Position numbers and translations under genes: made by a program. A stretch of 64,000 nucleotides of DNA from Magnaporthiopsis rhizophila (lineage: Eukaryota > Ascomycota > Sordariomycetes > Magnaporthales > Magnaporthaceae). Location of the stretch: contig PYSS01000100.1 of assembly GCA_003049465.1 (NCBI GenBank), positions 1 to 64,000 of the forward strand. Reading direction: 5' to 3'. The stretch's first letter is position 1, and each line of letters begins with the position of its first letter. The notes beneath the pieces were generated by a model. The model worked only from the letters and a program-made list of their open reading frames with translations. It was not told the DNA's origin and did not search any database. Shown here one piece after another: positions 1 through 12,250 of the stretch.

Positions 1-315
1 CCGCTTCGCTGACTGCCGTTGCCCGCACATCGCGACGAGGGCCCGAGAGCCACTTCCGCGAACCTGCTGCTCCTCCCTTAGCACCCCGCGTCTCGGACCC
101 CATCTCGCCCGCGTCAACCCTTCGTAGCGGCCATATCCCCATTCTCTGCGCGTCGTCGAGCCGCCCCCCAACCCGCCCTCTTTCCCGACTTGCTTGCGGG
201 CTTGCCTCGGTGCAGGTGCAGGCCTGATCGTGTGCTCTGAATCGGAACGCGGCCGCCGCCCCAACGAGCAGCCCCATCTCACAGGTCACCACACCGGTGC
301 CCAACACCGCCCGGC
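1..315 (+). promoter_or_regulatory. upstream region and probable 5' leader of the cullin gene
   Basis: This stretch ends at the first ATG of the cullin model. It is GC- and pyrimidine-rich, without a clear TATA box. Short open frames that run into it have non-ATG starts and no recognisable protein. I see no other gene in it; the promoter and leader boundaries cannot be set from sequence alone. Confidence 0.35.
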
Positions 316-3066
316 ATGGCTCCCCCAGCTATGGGGAGGGGGCTCTCGATCCCATCTGGGAACAAGAGCGAAGACATCGATGTCACGTAAGATGCCAACT
401 CACTCTGCTGCCTTATCGGCCCATCGAGCCGCTCTCGTTGCACTCGCCAGGGCGCGCCGCTCCAGAGCGCGGGAATGATCCGTAATTAACGCGCTGTGCA
501 TCTACTTCAGTTGGAACTACTTACAGAATGGCATAAAACGGATTATGAACAACCTGCAGGATGGCATGACCATGGAAACAGTGAGTGGAGAGCCGAGGAG
601 ACGAGCCGACCCATCTGCCAAATCCAGGAGGACAAGTTTGCTGATCTGTTCTACCGTCCTGCTTCTAGTACATGGGCATCTATACGTAGGTCTCGCCTGC
701 GAACCAGTCGCATCGTCCTTCATTACTGACTATTCCCCAGTGCCGTACACAACTTCTGCACTTCACAAAAGATCGTGGGCTTCCCACAACAAGCGCAGCC
801 TGCTGGAGCTCATAGAGGAGGTCTGTCACCTCCCACCTCGAGCACTGCACACGCGCTTTCCCAGATTTTTGGCCGGGAATGGCGGAGCTGACTCTGTCAT
901 AGCACACCTTCTCGGTGAGGATCTCTACAAGAAGCTGATTGGGTACTTGACGTTGCACCTCGAGGACCTCCTGGAAAAGTCAAAGGCGCACACGGGCGAA
1001 GCCCTTCTCAGCTTCTACATCAGAGAGTGGGATAGGTACACGACCGCCGCAAAGTATGTGCACCACCTCTTCCGGTACCTGAACCGACATTGGGTTAAAC
1101 GCGAGATCGACGAGGGCAAGAAACACATCTTCGACGTCTACACCCTCCACCTGGTTCAATGGAAGAATGTCTTGTTCGAGAAGGTGCACGAGAAGGTCAT
1201 GGAGGCCGTCCTGAACCTGGTCGAGAAGCAGCGCAACGGCGAGACGATCGAGTACGGGCAGATCAAACAAATCCTGGATTCCATGGTGTCTCTGGGGCTG
1301 GATGAGAATGACGCCTCGAAGACGACGCTGGACTGCTACCGCTTCCACTTTGAGAAGCCGTTCATCGCCGCTACCGAAGCCTACTACCGCAACGAGAGCC
1401 GCGCCTTCGTTGCTGAGAATAGTGTAGTCGAGTACATGAAGAAGGCCGAGATACGGCTCGAGGAGGAGGAGGAGCGGGTGCGGATGTACCTGCACCCGGA
1501 CATTGCGGTAGCCCTAAAAAGGTGCTGCAATCAGGCCCTGATCGCCGACCATTCCGGCATTCTTAGAGACGAGTTCCAGGTCCTGTTGGACAACGATCGC
1601 GAGGACGACATGGCGCGCATGTACAACCTCCTGGCCCGCATCTCGGACGGGCTCGATCCCCTCAGGGCCAAGTTTGAAGCACACGTTCGGAGAGCCGGAC
1701 TTGCCGCTGTGGCCAAGGTGTCGGCGGACGCGGAGAAGCTGGAGCCAAAGGTCTACGTCGACGCCCTGCTGGAGGTGCACACACAATACCAAGGCCTCGT
1801 CAAGCGGGCGTTCAACGACGAGCCGGAATTTACGAGATCACTGGACAACGCCTGCCGCGAGTTTGTCAACCGCAACGATGTCTGCAAGTCCGGGTCCAAC
1901 AAGTCGCCCGAGCTCCTGGCCAAGTACACAGACGTGCTCCTCCGCAAGAGCGGCAGCGCTGTCGAGGAGGCGGAGCTCGAGGCAACGCTCACGCAGATCA
2001 TGACGGTGTTCAAGTACATCGAGGACAAGGACGTGTTCCAGAAGTTCTATTCACGTATGCTGGCGCGTCGTCTTGTCCATAGCAACTCGTCGTCGGACGA
2101 TGCCGAAACGAGCATGATCAGCAAGCTGAAGGAGGCGTGCGGCTTCGAGTACACCAACAAGCTGCAGCGCATGTTCCAGGACATGCAGACGTCCAAGGAT
2201 CTGAACCACGGGTTCCGGGATCACGCACAAAAGTCGGAGATGAAGCTTCTGGACTCCCAGTACGCCATCCTGGGCACGGGCTTCTGGCCACTGCAACCGC
2301 CCAACACGAGCTTCAACCCGCCGGCTGTGATCCACCAGGACTGCGATCGCTTCACGCGCTTCTACAAGAACAAGCACGAGGGCAGGAAGCTCACGTGGCT
2401 GTGGCAGCTCTGCAAGGGCGAAGTCAAGGCTGGCTACTGCAAGAGCAGCAAGACGCCGTACACCTTCCAGGTCTCAATGTACCAGATGGCCATACTCCTG
2501 ATGTTCAACGAAGAGGACACTCACACTTATGATGAGATCGCATCGGCGACGCAGCTAAACAGTGAAGCCATGGACCCGTCCATCGGCGTGCTCGTCAAGG
2601 CCAAGGTTCTGCTCGCGGACAACGAGAAGCCCGGACCGGGCACAACCTACAGGCTCAACTATGATTTCAAGAGCAAGAAGATCCGCATCAACCTCAACGT
2701 CGGCATGAAGACGGAGCAGAAGCAGGAGGAGCTGGATACCAACAAGCACATTGAAGAGGATCGGAAGCTTGTTCTCCAGGTAAGCCGCAGATCAGCACTG
2801 TCGCTGGATGGCGTGATTGGATGCCAGGTCATATAGGGGCGTGTGAAGATGCTGACAAAATTTGATACTCTTTGCAGTCCGCCATTGTCCGAATCATGAA
2901 GGCAAGGAAGCGGATGAAGCACAACCAGCTTGTCAGCGAGACCATCGCGCAGATTAAGGGCAGGTTCGTGCCACAGATTCCGGCCATCAAGAAGTGCATC
3001 GAGATTCTCCTCGACAAGGAATATCTGGAACGCCTTGAAGATGACGAGCTCGGCTACCTTGCTTAA
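316..3066 (+). CDS. cul1: cullin-1 (SCF ubiquitin ligase scaffold)
   Basis: This is the scaffold of SCF-type E3 ubiquitin ligases. By family knowledge its N-terminal repeats bind Skp1/F-box adaptors and its C-terminal half binds the RING protein Rbx1. My model has six exons: 316-386, 511-580, 669-685, 741-820, 903-2779 and 2878-3066, giving 767 residues, the usual cullin-1 length. Joining them gives the typical start (NNLQDGMTMETYMGIYTAVH, then FCTSQK), the cullin repeats and the cullin homology domain. The last exon carries the neddylation winged helix: IVRIMKARK, with the expected NEDD8 acceptor at about Lys713, and the terminal DDELGYLA. Exon 3 is only 17 nt. The introns at 821 and 686 start GTCTGT and GTAGGT. 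The ATG at 316 (GGCATGGCTC) is the first that reads in frame into exon 2. Cullin-1 is favoured over cullin-3 or -4 by the N-terminal sequence. Confidence 0.93.
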
Positions 3067-6000
3067 AATGGGAGCCAGACTGGCTGCTATCATCAATTCC
3101 CCAGCCGAGACTAGGCTGGAAATCTAGTGAATGGGACGGAATATCCACGTATGTGGCATGCCATTGAAGCAGACCTGGGGCCGAAGAGCGGTCCCTGGTC
3201 CGTGAGGCCTCGCCCACAGCTAGCAGCAACAGGCGATCCTACTGTCTCGCTCGCGGCATTGGAGGATAAAATAAGTGACCCAGCACATCCTCCTGCCAGA
3301 GAACAGAGGGGAGCTACCTACCTACACAGTCCCACGTGGCAAGAGATAGTCATATCATTTGATGTGGTGCCTTGTCTTTTATACTTGGCGCTTCTGAGAT
3401 GGTGCGGCGGCGGCGGTCATGACACCGATCCGGCAGTCCTAGGATATGGGATTGCTGGCAGTGGGTGAAAGCCTGAGGTTCCAGTTCCATGGCGTCGATC
3501 TCTCACTGTTTCCCTCTCTTTTTTTTCGCGTTTCCTTCGTTTCTTCGTTTTGTTTGTTGCTTTTATCTAATGCCATCCTCCACCACGTCTCTTGTGGTCT
3601 TATGGCTGTGTATTGGGGCCACAGACCGGTTCCAGCCTGGAAGGCCTGCCTATAGATGGAATGGGAACAGGGAACATAGGACCGAGCGCGGCGGACATAC
3701 TCCAGGACAGGCAGGCAGTATACATAAAGGACCCTCGGTTCTATCATATCGCTTTTGGGAGGCATCTTTAGGTACAGTTAGCTGCTTCCGGAAAATCACG
3801 TCATGAAATTTTCTCACCATGGAAATGAGCAACAAGCTTAACGTTAAGCACAAAACGTTACCAGGGGTACAGCTATCTGATGGATTCGACTGAGACTCGA
3901 AAATGATCGGGGTCGTTCACCAGGACTGGAAACTGGCGGGGAAGGTGGCAAAAGGAGGCTAACAAAACACGGGTGATTGGATGAAATTGATGCGGAAACA
4001 AAAGAACAGACTGGTTCATGAAACGACGGGTAGGTGTGAGACGGATCGCTTTAGATCAGATGCAAATGCAGATAGATTTAAGATATGGAGACTGCTTTGG
4101 AACCAACCGACCAAGTCACGATTTGAAGATGAATGTAAGGCATCATGGGCATGTACCGCCTTTGGGGGTTATCCCGCCAAGCTCCTGCGACAACCGGCAG
4201 GAACCCCCCAGTTCGGGATGGGGATGGGATACGACGTCGGCATCCGAAGTCGAAAACGGGCGGTTAAGGTTCTCCAGACCTAGGGTCAGAGCCGTCGAGC
4301 TTCCTCTGTTCAACCGATTTCTCCGGCCTCTGGGCAACCCAAAGCGTTCTCGACGCACGTTCCTTGGATAAAAAAAAAAAAAAAGGGGGGGGCGACAAAA
4401 AAATGGGACGACCGAGCTGGCCTGACTCGTCACAAAAGACGGCACCCGACGGTACTTTTGCTCGGCCTATAGAAGGTGGCCAGAGCATGGATGGACAAAT
4501 GAAATCCTCATGGCGCTTTTCCACTCAAAAAGCGATGCGCGGCTGCGTCGGCGACATGCAGGGGGCGGCGGGCGCAGGCAGATCCATGGGCCGGTCTGGA
4601 CCCTGCGTGCATCCCCCGACCTGGGGGCCGGCTCAGCTCGCTCCCAGGATCCTTGCTTCTTTGACCGTTTTGTTTTATGCCTGGGTCGTCGCCGGCAAAA
4701 CGGTCAGCTCTGTCTCCTGGGCTCCAATCTTACTGGTTCCGTTGCCCCCAGGCCCACTTACAGACGGTTGCGGTCGGGGAAGCCGTGAGGCGGAAAAGCA
4801 ATACGAACCAGAACAATTTGACCTCGATTTTCTTCTCACTTTACTCTACCCTAGCCTCTCGCCATCTCTAGCGCGCTGACGACGACGGCTTGCCGTTCTA
4901 CCCGTAGGATTTCCCTTCGCCAACCACAAATGACGTATCTGACAGAGCGGCCGTCGAAACAAATCCGCAATTTCTAGGTCCCGTCCCTGTTTGCCCGCGG
5001 CTTCGTCTGCTTGGCCCGCTGGAGCCGCCCCAAACCCCCTGTGCAGAGCCGCCCAGTTGCGTCGCCAGCCCGAGGGCTTGGCGAATGCTTGGGACCGACT
5101 TCCAAGATCTCCCAAGATCCGAGATCAACCAGACAGACGTCTTGGGGGATGGCAGTGTCACGGGTGCAGTGCTGCGCTGCGCCGCTCCCCACAACCGAGG
5201 AGGGGCGACAGGGTATGTAGCAGTAGGTAGCACACCACCACAATGGAGCACATGGAGGTCTCAGGGAGTGAGCAGTGATCAGCTGTCATGCCAAAGAGCT
5301 GCCTGCCCACTGACAGACATGGACGTGTCAGCGGCTACGTGCCGTTCGTTCCGTTCAGACAGCCACCCGCCCAAATCCAAATCTCTAATCTGGGTTTAGT
5401 GTGCCTGCACATAATCTGACGCAGAACAGCCTGGTCCCTGATCGGCCTTGTTCCTGTGCCTACGCTGAGCTTCAAACTTTTAATCTCACCCCTGGCCCGA
5501 TAGCCACGCGGTGGCCCCCACCATATCCACCGCCGTCCCAGCCCACCGTTTTTCTCTCTTTCTTCTTCTTCTTTTCCTTCTTGTTGTCTCGGACCCCTGG
5601 AACGGCGGCCCAGTCCGCCGCTTTGGCCTGGCTTTGGCCCACCGTTTCAACAATGCCGCCGCAGCTCCGCCTTTCAGCTCATGGCCGAGACTGCCATGGC
5701 TTGATGGCATCCTACCGCCCACCCACGTGGTGCCTCTTCTCTTGTGTCTTAGTAGACATTCTTTTTTGTATACACTCTCTCCCACTCTAACTCGCGCTTC
5801 TGCTTCCCTCTCGCCCCGCTGCCAATGAGACTAACTGCAGCCAAGACGAATCCATCTCCGCGTCTCGGGACTGCAGTGCCGTCCGCGACGCTCTTGAGAT
5901 GACGCACGTCGCCTTGACTCTGCATTCATTCCCCGTGACTCTTGGCCGGTGAAGCCTTCACCTTGGGCTTCGAAACGCCCACTCGACATTGCCTGCTTTG

Positions 6001-6149
6001 TCTTTCGGCACCGGGCGGTTATATAATACATGTCCTTGCTTCCTTTCTCTCCCAGGCCCATGACAGGCCGGGGTGCCCAAGCTGGATCTGTTCTATCCCC
6101 GCTCGCAGGTTCCTGCGGCGTCCCTCCTTGATCCGACGAGAGATCGACA
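3067..6149. other. intergenic region, no supported gene
   Basis: About 3.1 kb lie between the cullin stop and the GH92 start. Open frames here are short, overlap each other in several frames and resemble nothing I know. Notable content is an A14G9 junction near 4370-4389, a pyrimidine-rich stretch at about 5540-5590 and the GH92 promoter at the right end. A GGTGGCAAA string occurs at 3944-3952, but no proteasome gene is nearby. Confidence 0.6.
6019..6028 (+). promoter_or_regulatory. possible TATA element of the GH92 gene
   Basis: The string TTATATAATA lies about 120 nt before the GH92 ATG at 6150. A pyrimidine-rich stretch (CCTTGCTTCCTTTCTCTCCC) follows it, a common arrangement around fungal transcription starts. 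The distance fits a short leader. No transcript data support it. Confidence 0.4.
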
Positions 6150-8924
6150 ATGTCTCTCCTCCACGCCTTGTCATTGCTGGGCGGGCTGACTGGCCTGGCC
6201 AACGCGGCCGACCTCACCAAATATGTCTTCACCAACACCGGCTCCGAGGGCGGAGGCAACACTTTCCCAGGCGTTAGCGAGCCGTTCGGCATGGTCAAGC
6301 TGGGCCCAGACCTGTATACGGGGGGTGACAGCTACTCGGGATATCAGCCCAGAGGCGACTTCTTGGGGTTCAGCATGCTCCACCTAAGCGGTACTGGTGG
6401 TGCTCCAAAATACGGTGTTGTGGCTCAGATGCCGGTACCGGGCAAGGTAGACAACCCGCTGGGCAACCACAAAACGGGCCGGGATGGTGAGGACGTCACC
6501 CAGGTCGGATACTACAGGTCCAAACTCAAGACCGGCGTGACGGTCGAGCTAGGCGCTTCGAGCCGCGCCGGAATGTATCAGTACACGTTCCCGCCCGACC
6601 CCAAGCCGCGAAACGTCATCGTCGACGTCTCTCACGTCCTCCCGTCCTTCCGCGGTATGGGACTGGGACAGCACTACCTGGGAGGCAAGATCGAGGTCGA
6701 TAAGAACGGCACGGGCCAGCCTAGGTACCGCGGGCACGGCTCGTACGACAACGGCTGGAACCGGTCTCCGAAGTGGACCGTCTACTTTTGCGGTGTTTTT
6801 AACGAGTCTGCCACCTTCAAGACCTTCCTTGGCGACGCGGCAGCGGGCGAGACACTCTCCCAGTATTCTGACGCCTCCAAGGTAGAGCACGCCACCAACC
6901 GCCTGGGCGCCGTCTTCACCTTTGACGCGGCCGCCGTGAGCTCACGCGTCGGCGTTTCCTTCATCTCAGAGGACAAGGCTTGTCAGAACCTGGAAGACCA
7001 GGTCCCAGCCGGCACTCGCCTGTCGGAACTGACGGACAGAACGCGTGAGGTCTGGAACTCGCGGGTGCTATCCAAGGTGTCAACAACCGACAAGAATGAG
7101 GACAACCTTCGACGGCTCTACACTTCGATGTACTTTATGCACCTGATGCCAACCAACAAGACGGGCGAAAATCCGAAGTGGACCTCGACGGAGCCCTACT
7201 ACGACGACGTCTTCACGCTCTGGGACCTGTTCCGGTGTACCACGGCGTTGTTCCACGTGTTCCAGCCCTCCATGTATGAGGACTGGATCCGGTCCATGAT
7301 CGACATCTGGCGCCACGATGGCTACATGCCCGACGGCCGGTCTTCCTTCTTCAACGGCGCCGTCCAGGGAGGCAGCAACTCAGACACGGTTTTCGCCGAC
7401 GCCTACGTCAAGGGCGTCCGCGGCCGCATCAACTGGGACGACGGCTATGCTGCCATGGTGAAGAACGCCGAGGTGCAACCGCCAAACAACGGCGATCCCA
7501 GGGACAGGTCCTCGTCCACTAAGGAAGGGCGTGGTGCGTTGCCCGACTGGCTGAAGCTCGGTTATATCACCACCAAATACGCCCGCTCCGTGACGAGGGC
7601 GGTTGAGTAGTGAGTCTTTGCATTTATCTATCGCCTCCCCTTCTTTTCTCAGATAAGAAACTGACTTGGAAGAACCACCAGTTCTGGAAACGACTTTGGA
7701 CTTTTCCAAGTAGCCAAGAGGCTCGGTAAGACGGAGGACGCCGAGAAGTACCTTAGGCGATCGCGGCAGTGGAGAAACCATTGGAACACCAATATGAAGT
7801 CGCTTGGCTTCACGGGATTTCTTGGGCCACGCGGCCCGGACGGCGCTTTTCTCCAGCAGGATCCCATGAGCTGCAAAGGGTGCTACTGGGGAGATCATTA
7901 CTACCAAGCGCTGCCTTGGGAGTACTCGATGAACGCGCACCACGACATCGACGAGTTGATCAGGCTCTCGGCCGGCCCCGAGACGTTCGTGAAGAGGCTC
8001 GAGACGATATTCAGGCCCGGCCTGCGCGAGCGCGGCCACGAGCAGTTCGACAAGATGATATTCAACCCCGGAAACGAGCCGAGCTTCACGACGCCGTTTC
8101 TTTTCAACTTTGTCGGCCGCCAAGACCTGACGGTCAACACCAGCCGTCGCATTGGCAAAAAGTTCTACGGCGTCCGGCCCAACGGCCTCCCCGGCAACAG
8201 CGACGCGGGAGCCATGGAGTCGTGGATCCTCTGGGTTATGCTGGGGCTCTACCCGCTGACGGGCCAGACGACCTTCTTGATCGGCTCGCCCTGGTTCGAG
8301 GACCTCACCATCTCGCTCGGCGGGTCCAGGTCGCTGCGCATCCGCTCCACGGGCGGCTCCGAGAAGGCCTACTACGTCCAGAGCCTGAAAGTCAACGGCA
8401 ACAGCTGGGACCGCTCCTGGCTCACGTGGGACGACGTGTTTGCCGGCGGCGGCACGCTCGACTTCGTTCTGGGCCCGGAGCCGTCCGACTGGGCCAGGGC
8501 CTCCAAGCCGCCGCCGAGCCCGGCGAGCGAGTCGTATGTCTTCGACCCCTCTACCGAGGGCGGGGCGCGCCCGCAGTTCCCGCCGTCCGGCGCTGGTGGT
8601 GGTGATGGCGGTGGCGGCGGCTCCCCACAGCCCGCATGGGTCACGCCCGTCGCGTCGTCCCTGGGCGCCGTCGCCTTTGCCGGCCTCGCGGCCTGCTGCG
8701 TCGTCCTCGGCCTGCGCAGGCGGCGCGCCCGCAAGAACAGGGAGGCCGCCGCCGCGGGACGGGCCGATGCGTCGTCGTACGACCCCGTCGAGGCCACGCC
8801 CGTGCTCGACGCAGGCGGCTCGTCGTCGTCTTCGTCGTCGGCATCGCCTTCACCGTCGGAAAAGCCCGGTCTGGACGCCCCTGTCGGTGGCGGCGGCGTT
8901 CTTCGCGCGGACCCAAAGCCTTGA
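6150..8924 (+). CDS. GH92 family alpha-mannosidase with C-terminal membrane anchor
   Basis: Predicted glycoside hydrolase family 92 enzyme. The family consists of calcium-dependent exo-acting alpha-mannosidases that trim mannose from glycans. Two exons, 6150-7609 and 7682-8924, encode 900 residues. The intron splits a Tyr codon and restores VEYSGNDFGL. Residues 1-19 form a signal peptide ending in LANA. The N-terminal beta-sandwich has GGGNTFPGVSEPFGMVKLGPD. The catalytic (alpha/alpha)6 part contains GNEPSF (Glu near 619) and GNSDAGAMESW (about 657-667), which correspond to conserved active-site segments of the family. Unusually for a secreted hydrolase, a Gly/Pro/Ser linker is followed by a hydrophobic helix at about 807-831, an RRRRARKNR stop-transfer and a short Ser-rich tail. 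This predicts a type I membrane protein of the plasma membrane or secretory pathway. Linkage specificity cannot be read from the sequence. Confidence 0.92.
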
Positions 8925-9514
8925 TACGTGGGAGGTGGAGGGAACTAGTCGTTTTCATTTTGGTTTTCCGGGAGGCGCGCGGTCAGATATACCGCGCTGC
9001 TACATGTTAAAAAGCTACAAAGACACACATACCCATTTGCTTTTTTGTTGTCTTATTAGGAAGGAGTACCACAGATTCAATGTGTATACTTCCAGGGCAA
9101 GCTTGGATTTTTCACTTGCATGTATATATCACACATAGCCTTGGATAACATACAAATCATGCATAGACCGCTCGACATAGCCGGGTGCTTGTATGTTCGC
9201 CGTGTTATTTTTCCTTTTTATTTTTGCCCAGTGTTGATACTGATTCCCAACGCGATGCATGTAAAACGCAATGCTACAGTGAATAATAAGACGAATAAGC
9301 CTTTTAACTCGGCATCGTGTTCCCATTTGTTTTTACTTCCCATCTCTTTCTCTCGCCGACAGGCTGATACGAGCTGTCCTGTTGATATATCAAAAACCAT
9401 GAACGTCCCAGAACAAATTTCATTCTCCTTGAACCCTCTATGCAATTAATGGGCAGCTGGAGCCGGACGTCCTTGGGGATATTATCCCACGCCGTGGGGG
9501 CTGGAAACATCAGC
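8925..9514. other. convergent 3' region of GH92 and RBM26-like genes
   Basis: The 590 bases between two stop codons on opposite strands are more AT-rich than the flanking genes, as expected for 3' untranslated regions. No further gene or repeat is visible. Confidence 0.6.
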
Positions 9515-12250
9515 CTAGGCGACGTCCCAATTCTCCTCGTCAGCGACGTCGTAGTCCATATTGGCATGCGATCCATCTCTCCTGGCGCTGCCTAGGCCCA
9601 TATCTTCGTCATCGTCGTCGTGAGCATCGTTGTCACCGGGCCTGCCGCTTGCAAGGCCCGACGCCAGCGGTTTGTCGTCGGTGCCGTTGCTTCCTTTGGC
9701 CGCCGTGTCGACACGGAGCGAGCCTCCGCCGCCGGCGGCCGAGTTCGGGATCCATGCGACCTCGAGCGTGCCGTCGATGCCCGGTATTCCACCGCCACTT
9801 GACACTCCGTTGTAGAAAGCCTCGGCGGTCCGTCGGTCGTTAAACGTGACGCGCGCGACGCCCTTTTCGCACTCGATGTCCTTGAACTCTCCGACGCCCT
9901 ATCCGTGCGGAGCAGAAGAAGCCAGCAGTTAGTAGGGAAGGTGAGAGAGAGAAAAAAGGGGGAGGGAACGTTGTCCTTTCCGCCACCATCGGTATGCACA
10001 TACAAGAAGGTGGTGGCGCAGCTTCTCGTCCTTGTCGGAATCGGAAAAGTCCACACCTGAAACAGCAACTCTCTTGGGCCGGTGATCCAGAGAATATGCG
10101 GCATAGGCGGCGTGATGGCCACCACCGCCCCTGCCCCGGAACGCACCGCCCCGGGGCGGATATCCACCCCACGGTGGACCATAGCCTCCACGCGCGCGGC
10201 CCCGGTAGCCGCCGCGGCCGCGGAAGGGCGGTGGCGAAGGCCAAGCGGGCGTCTCGTCTAGCTCGTTAGGGTTCAGGCCTATGGACCTGGCCTCGTCCTC
10301 GAGCGCAGCGAGCTGGGCCCGCAGCGCATCGGTGCGGCCGCTACCCGTGCCCGGCAGCTTCGGGAAGACAATCTCTGGAGACGAGTCGGAGTCGGGCTTG
10401 GCCGTGCTTCCCGCCGCGCCGAGCTTGGCCTTGAGCTTCTCCTTCTCGGCCTGCTGCTTGGCGAGCAGCTCCTTCTGCCGCTGCTCTAGCTCCTGGCGCT
10501 GCCGATCCAGATCTTCCTTCTTGCGTTTCTTCTCCTCGAACGCCTTTTGCGCCTCCGCCTGTTTGCGTACAAACTCCTCCATGTCTACATCAGGCTCAAC
10601 GTGTTCGCCGTTGCCTTCGTCCGCGTGACCATTGGCGGCGTCGCCGTTCTTAGTATCAACCCCCGCCGTGCCGTTAGAGCCGCCGAGCGGAGCCGATGCC
10701 GGAAGCTGAGAGTCGTCGTCCTTGTACCAGAAGACACGCACAAACCGATTATCAAATATGACTTTGGGGGATCTGTAGGCTGTGTTGGCTGAGCCCCATT
10801 TGGCAAACTTGACAAGCGCCAGTCGCTTATATGGCTGCATGGATATGGAAACGACGTTGCCGAACTGGGAGAAAAAGCCGCGGACCTCATCCTCGGAGAA
10901 CTTTTCCTCAGGGATATTCTCCACGACGATGGTCGTCTTACTCTTGTCATGCGAGGGACCATCTGCCGACAACTGCGAGCGATACCCATTCTTCCTGCCG
11001 CCCTTCCCCAGCCCATTTCCAGGACGGGCCTGGGCGAGCCTGGGATCAACGGCACCGAAAGATGGAAAGCCGGACAATTGCATTGGCATATGAGCCTGCC
11101 CTTCGGGGAGAAGTAATGATGAGTTTGTAGGGTCGTATCCTGCAGCTCCACGATTGGTTCGTTAGCAAGTGTCCGCCTGCGCCCACTGACGGACCCCCAG
11201 CTTGCGTTTCCTTACCACCAAACTGGCTCTGCGCGGCAGATGCGGCGGCGCCATAGCCTACCGAGGGCACATGCTCGTACTGACATGTGCTGCCCCTTGT
11301 ACAGAATCCTTGCGCGTCGTAGTCCCGACACCGTCTTCTTCTCGAGCCCTGGTCCTTAGCAGCTGCAGGGAAGCGTGGGGTGCCGGGAGGAAAGCCGCCG
11401 GGCGGGGGCGCATGGAAGCCGGATAGGAGGGCGTCCATGGTCGGCATCAGCGACATAGGGTCGTACTCTAAATCGGCGGACGGCAAGGCGGTAGGAGGGA
11501 ACGCATGAGCCTCGAAGCGCCCGGCCGGGACTCCGTTATTAAAGGGCGAAGGAGCGCCGCCGTGGCGTCGCGGCTGCTTGGTGGCCCTACCACCGAAGCC
11601 GCCGCGGTCACCGGAGGCTGCGTGAGACTCGGCGTCGCCACGATCGTGGTACGAACGCTTCCTCGAGCCGGATTGGGGCGCGAAGGCCGGAGCAGCGCCG
11701 GACAGGGCGGCGGGGTAGCGGGGCCCGGACGGCGGTGGAACGGGAGGCTGCGACAGAGGTGGCGCGATCTTGGGGGCGGGGGCAGCGCCGGGCAGATACG
11801 ACCTGTATGCAAGGGCCGCGAACACGTCGTCCAAGAAACCCTTGGCATCTAGGGTTGCGCGGGCGCGCCATCAGCAATGCGCCGGCCAAGAGCACCGAAG
11901 ACGCATCGACCCAGGGTCGCTCATACCTTCTTGGAGGAAGTCGGGGATTTCCTTCTCGCAGTTTTCGCGGACCTCTTGGACGGTTCCCTCGTGGCCTAGT
12001 AAGGCAAGGACGTAGTCGGCCAGAACATCAATGTCGGCATCCGACCTGGAGAGACCAAGCATTCACGCTGGTTAGTCACGATGAGTCCCCCAGGGCCCTT
12101 TCCCGGTTGTCGCGCGGTGAGGCGCATGGCCGCCTTCTGCGCCAGGGCGGCCGCACGATGGAAGACAGCGAGGGAGGAGACGGACGTATTCTCGAGGCGC
12201 TTGACGATCCACGCCTTGACCAGCGGAGCGTCCTGCTCCGGGAACAGCAT
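9515..12250 (-). CDS. RBM26/RBM27-like PWI-CCCH-RRM RNA-binding protein
   Basis: Likely fungal counterpart of human RBM26/27, a family linked to nuclear RNA surveillance and export. Five exons in order of transcription: 12250-12186, 12045-11927, 11848-11216, 11139-10004 and 9898-9515 (778 residues). The N-terminal helical PWI-like region reads MLFPEQDAPLVKAWIVKRLE, then DADIDVLADYVLALL and PDFLQE. A CCCH zinc finger follows (C235-x8-C244-x5-C250-x3-H254). An RRM sits at about 340-413 (TTIVVENIPEEKFSEDEV, with the RNP1-like ALVKFAKW). Next come a charged coiled coil rich in Glu, Lys and Gln, an RGG-rich stretch, and a second degenerate RRM near the C-terminus (KRVAVSGVDF to GVARVTFNDR). The tail is acidic and ends NWDVA. 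Intron 1 uses the weak donor GTCCGT but has a good branch site (TGACTAACC). The domain order matches the family. The exact role in this fungus is inferred. Confidence 0.85.

Noticed and set aside
545..900. N-terminal extension of the cullin frame with a hydrophobic, signal-like segment
   Set aside because: The segment is a read-through of introns 2 to 4. Splicing restores the conserved cullin N-terminus instead.
3944..3952. GGTGGCAAA, identical to the yeast proteasome control element
   Set aside because: It is not in the promoter of a proteasome gene: it lies downstream of the cullin gene, 2.2 kb before GH92. A 9-mer is expected by chance at this window size.
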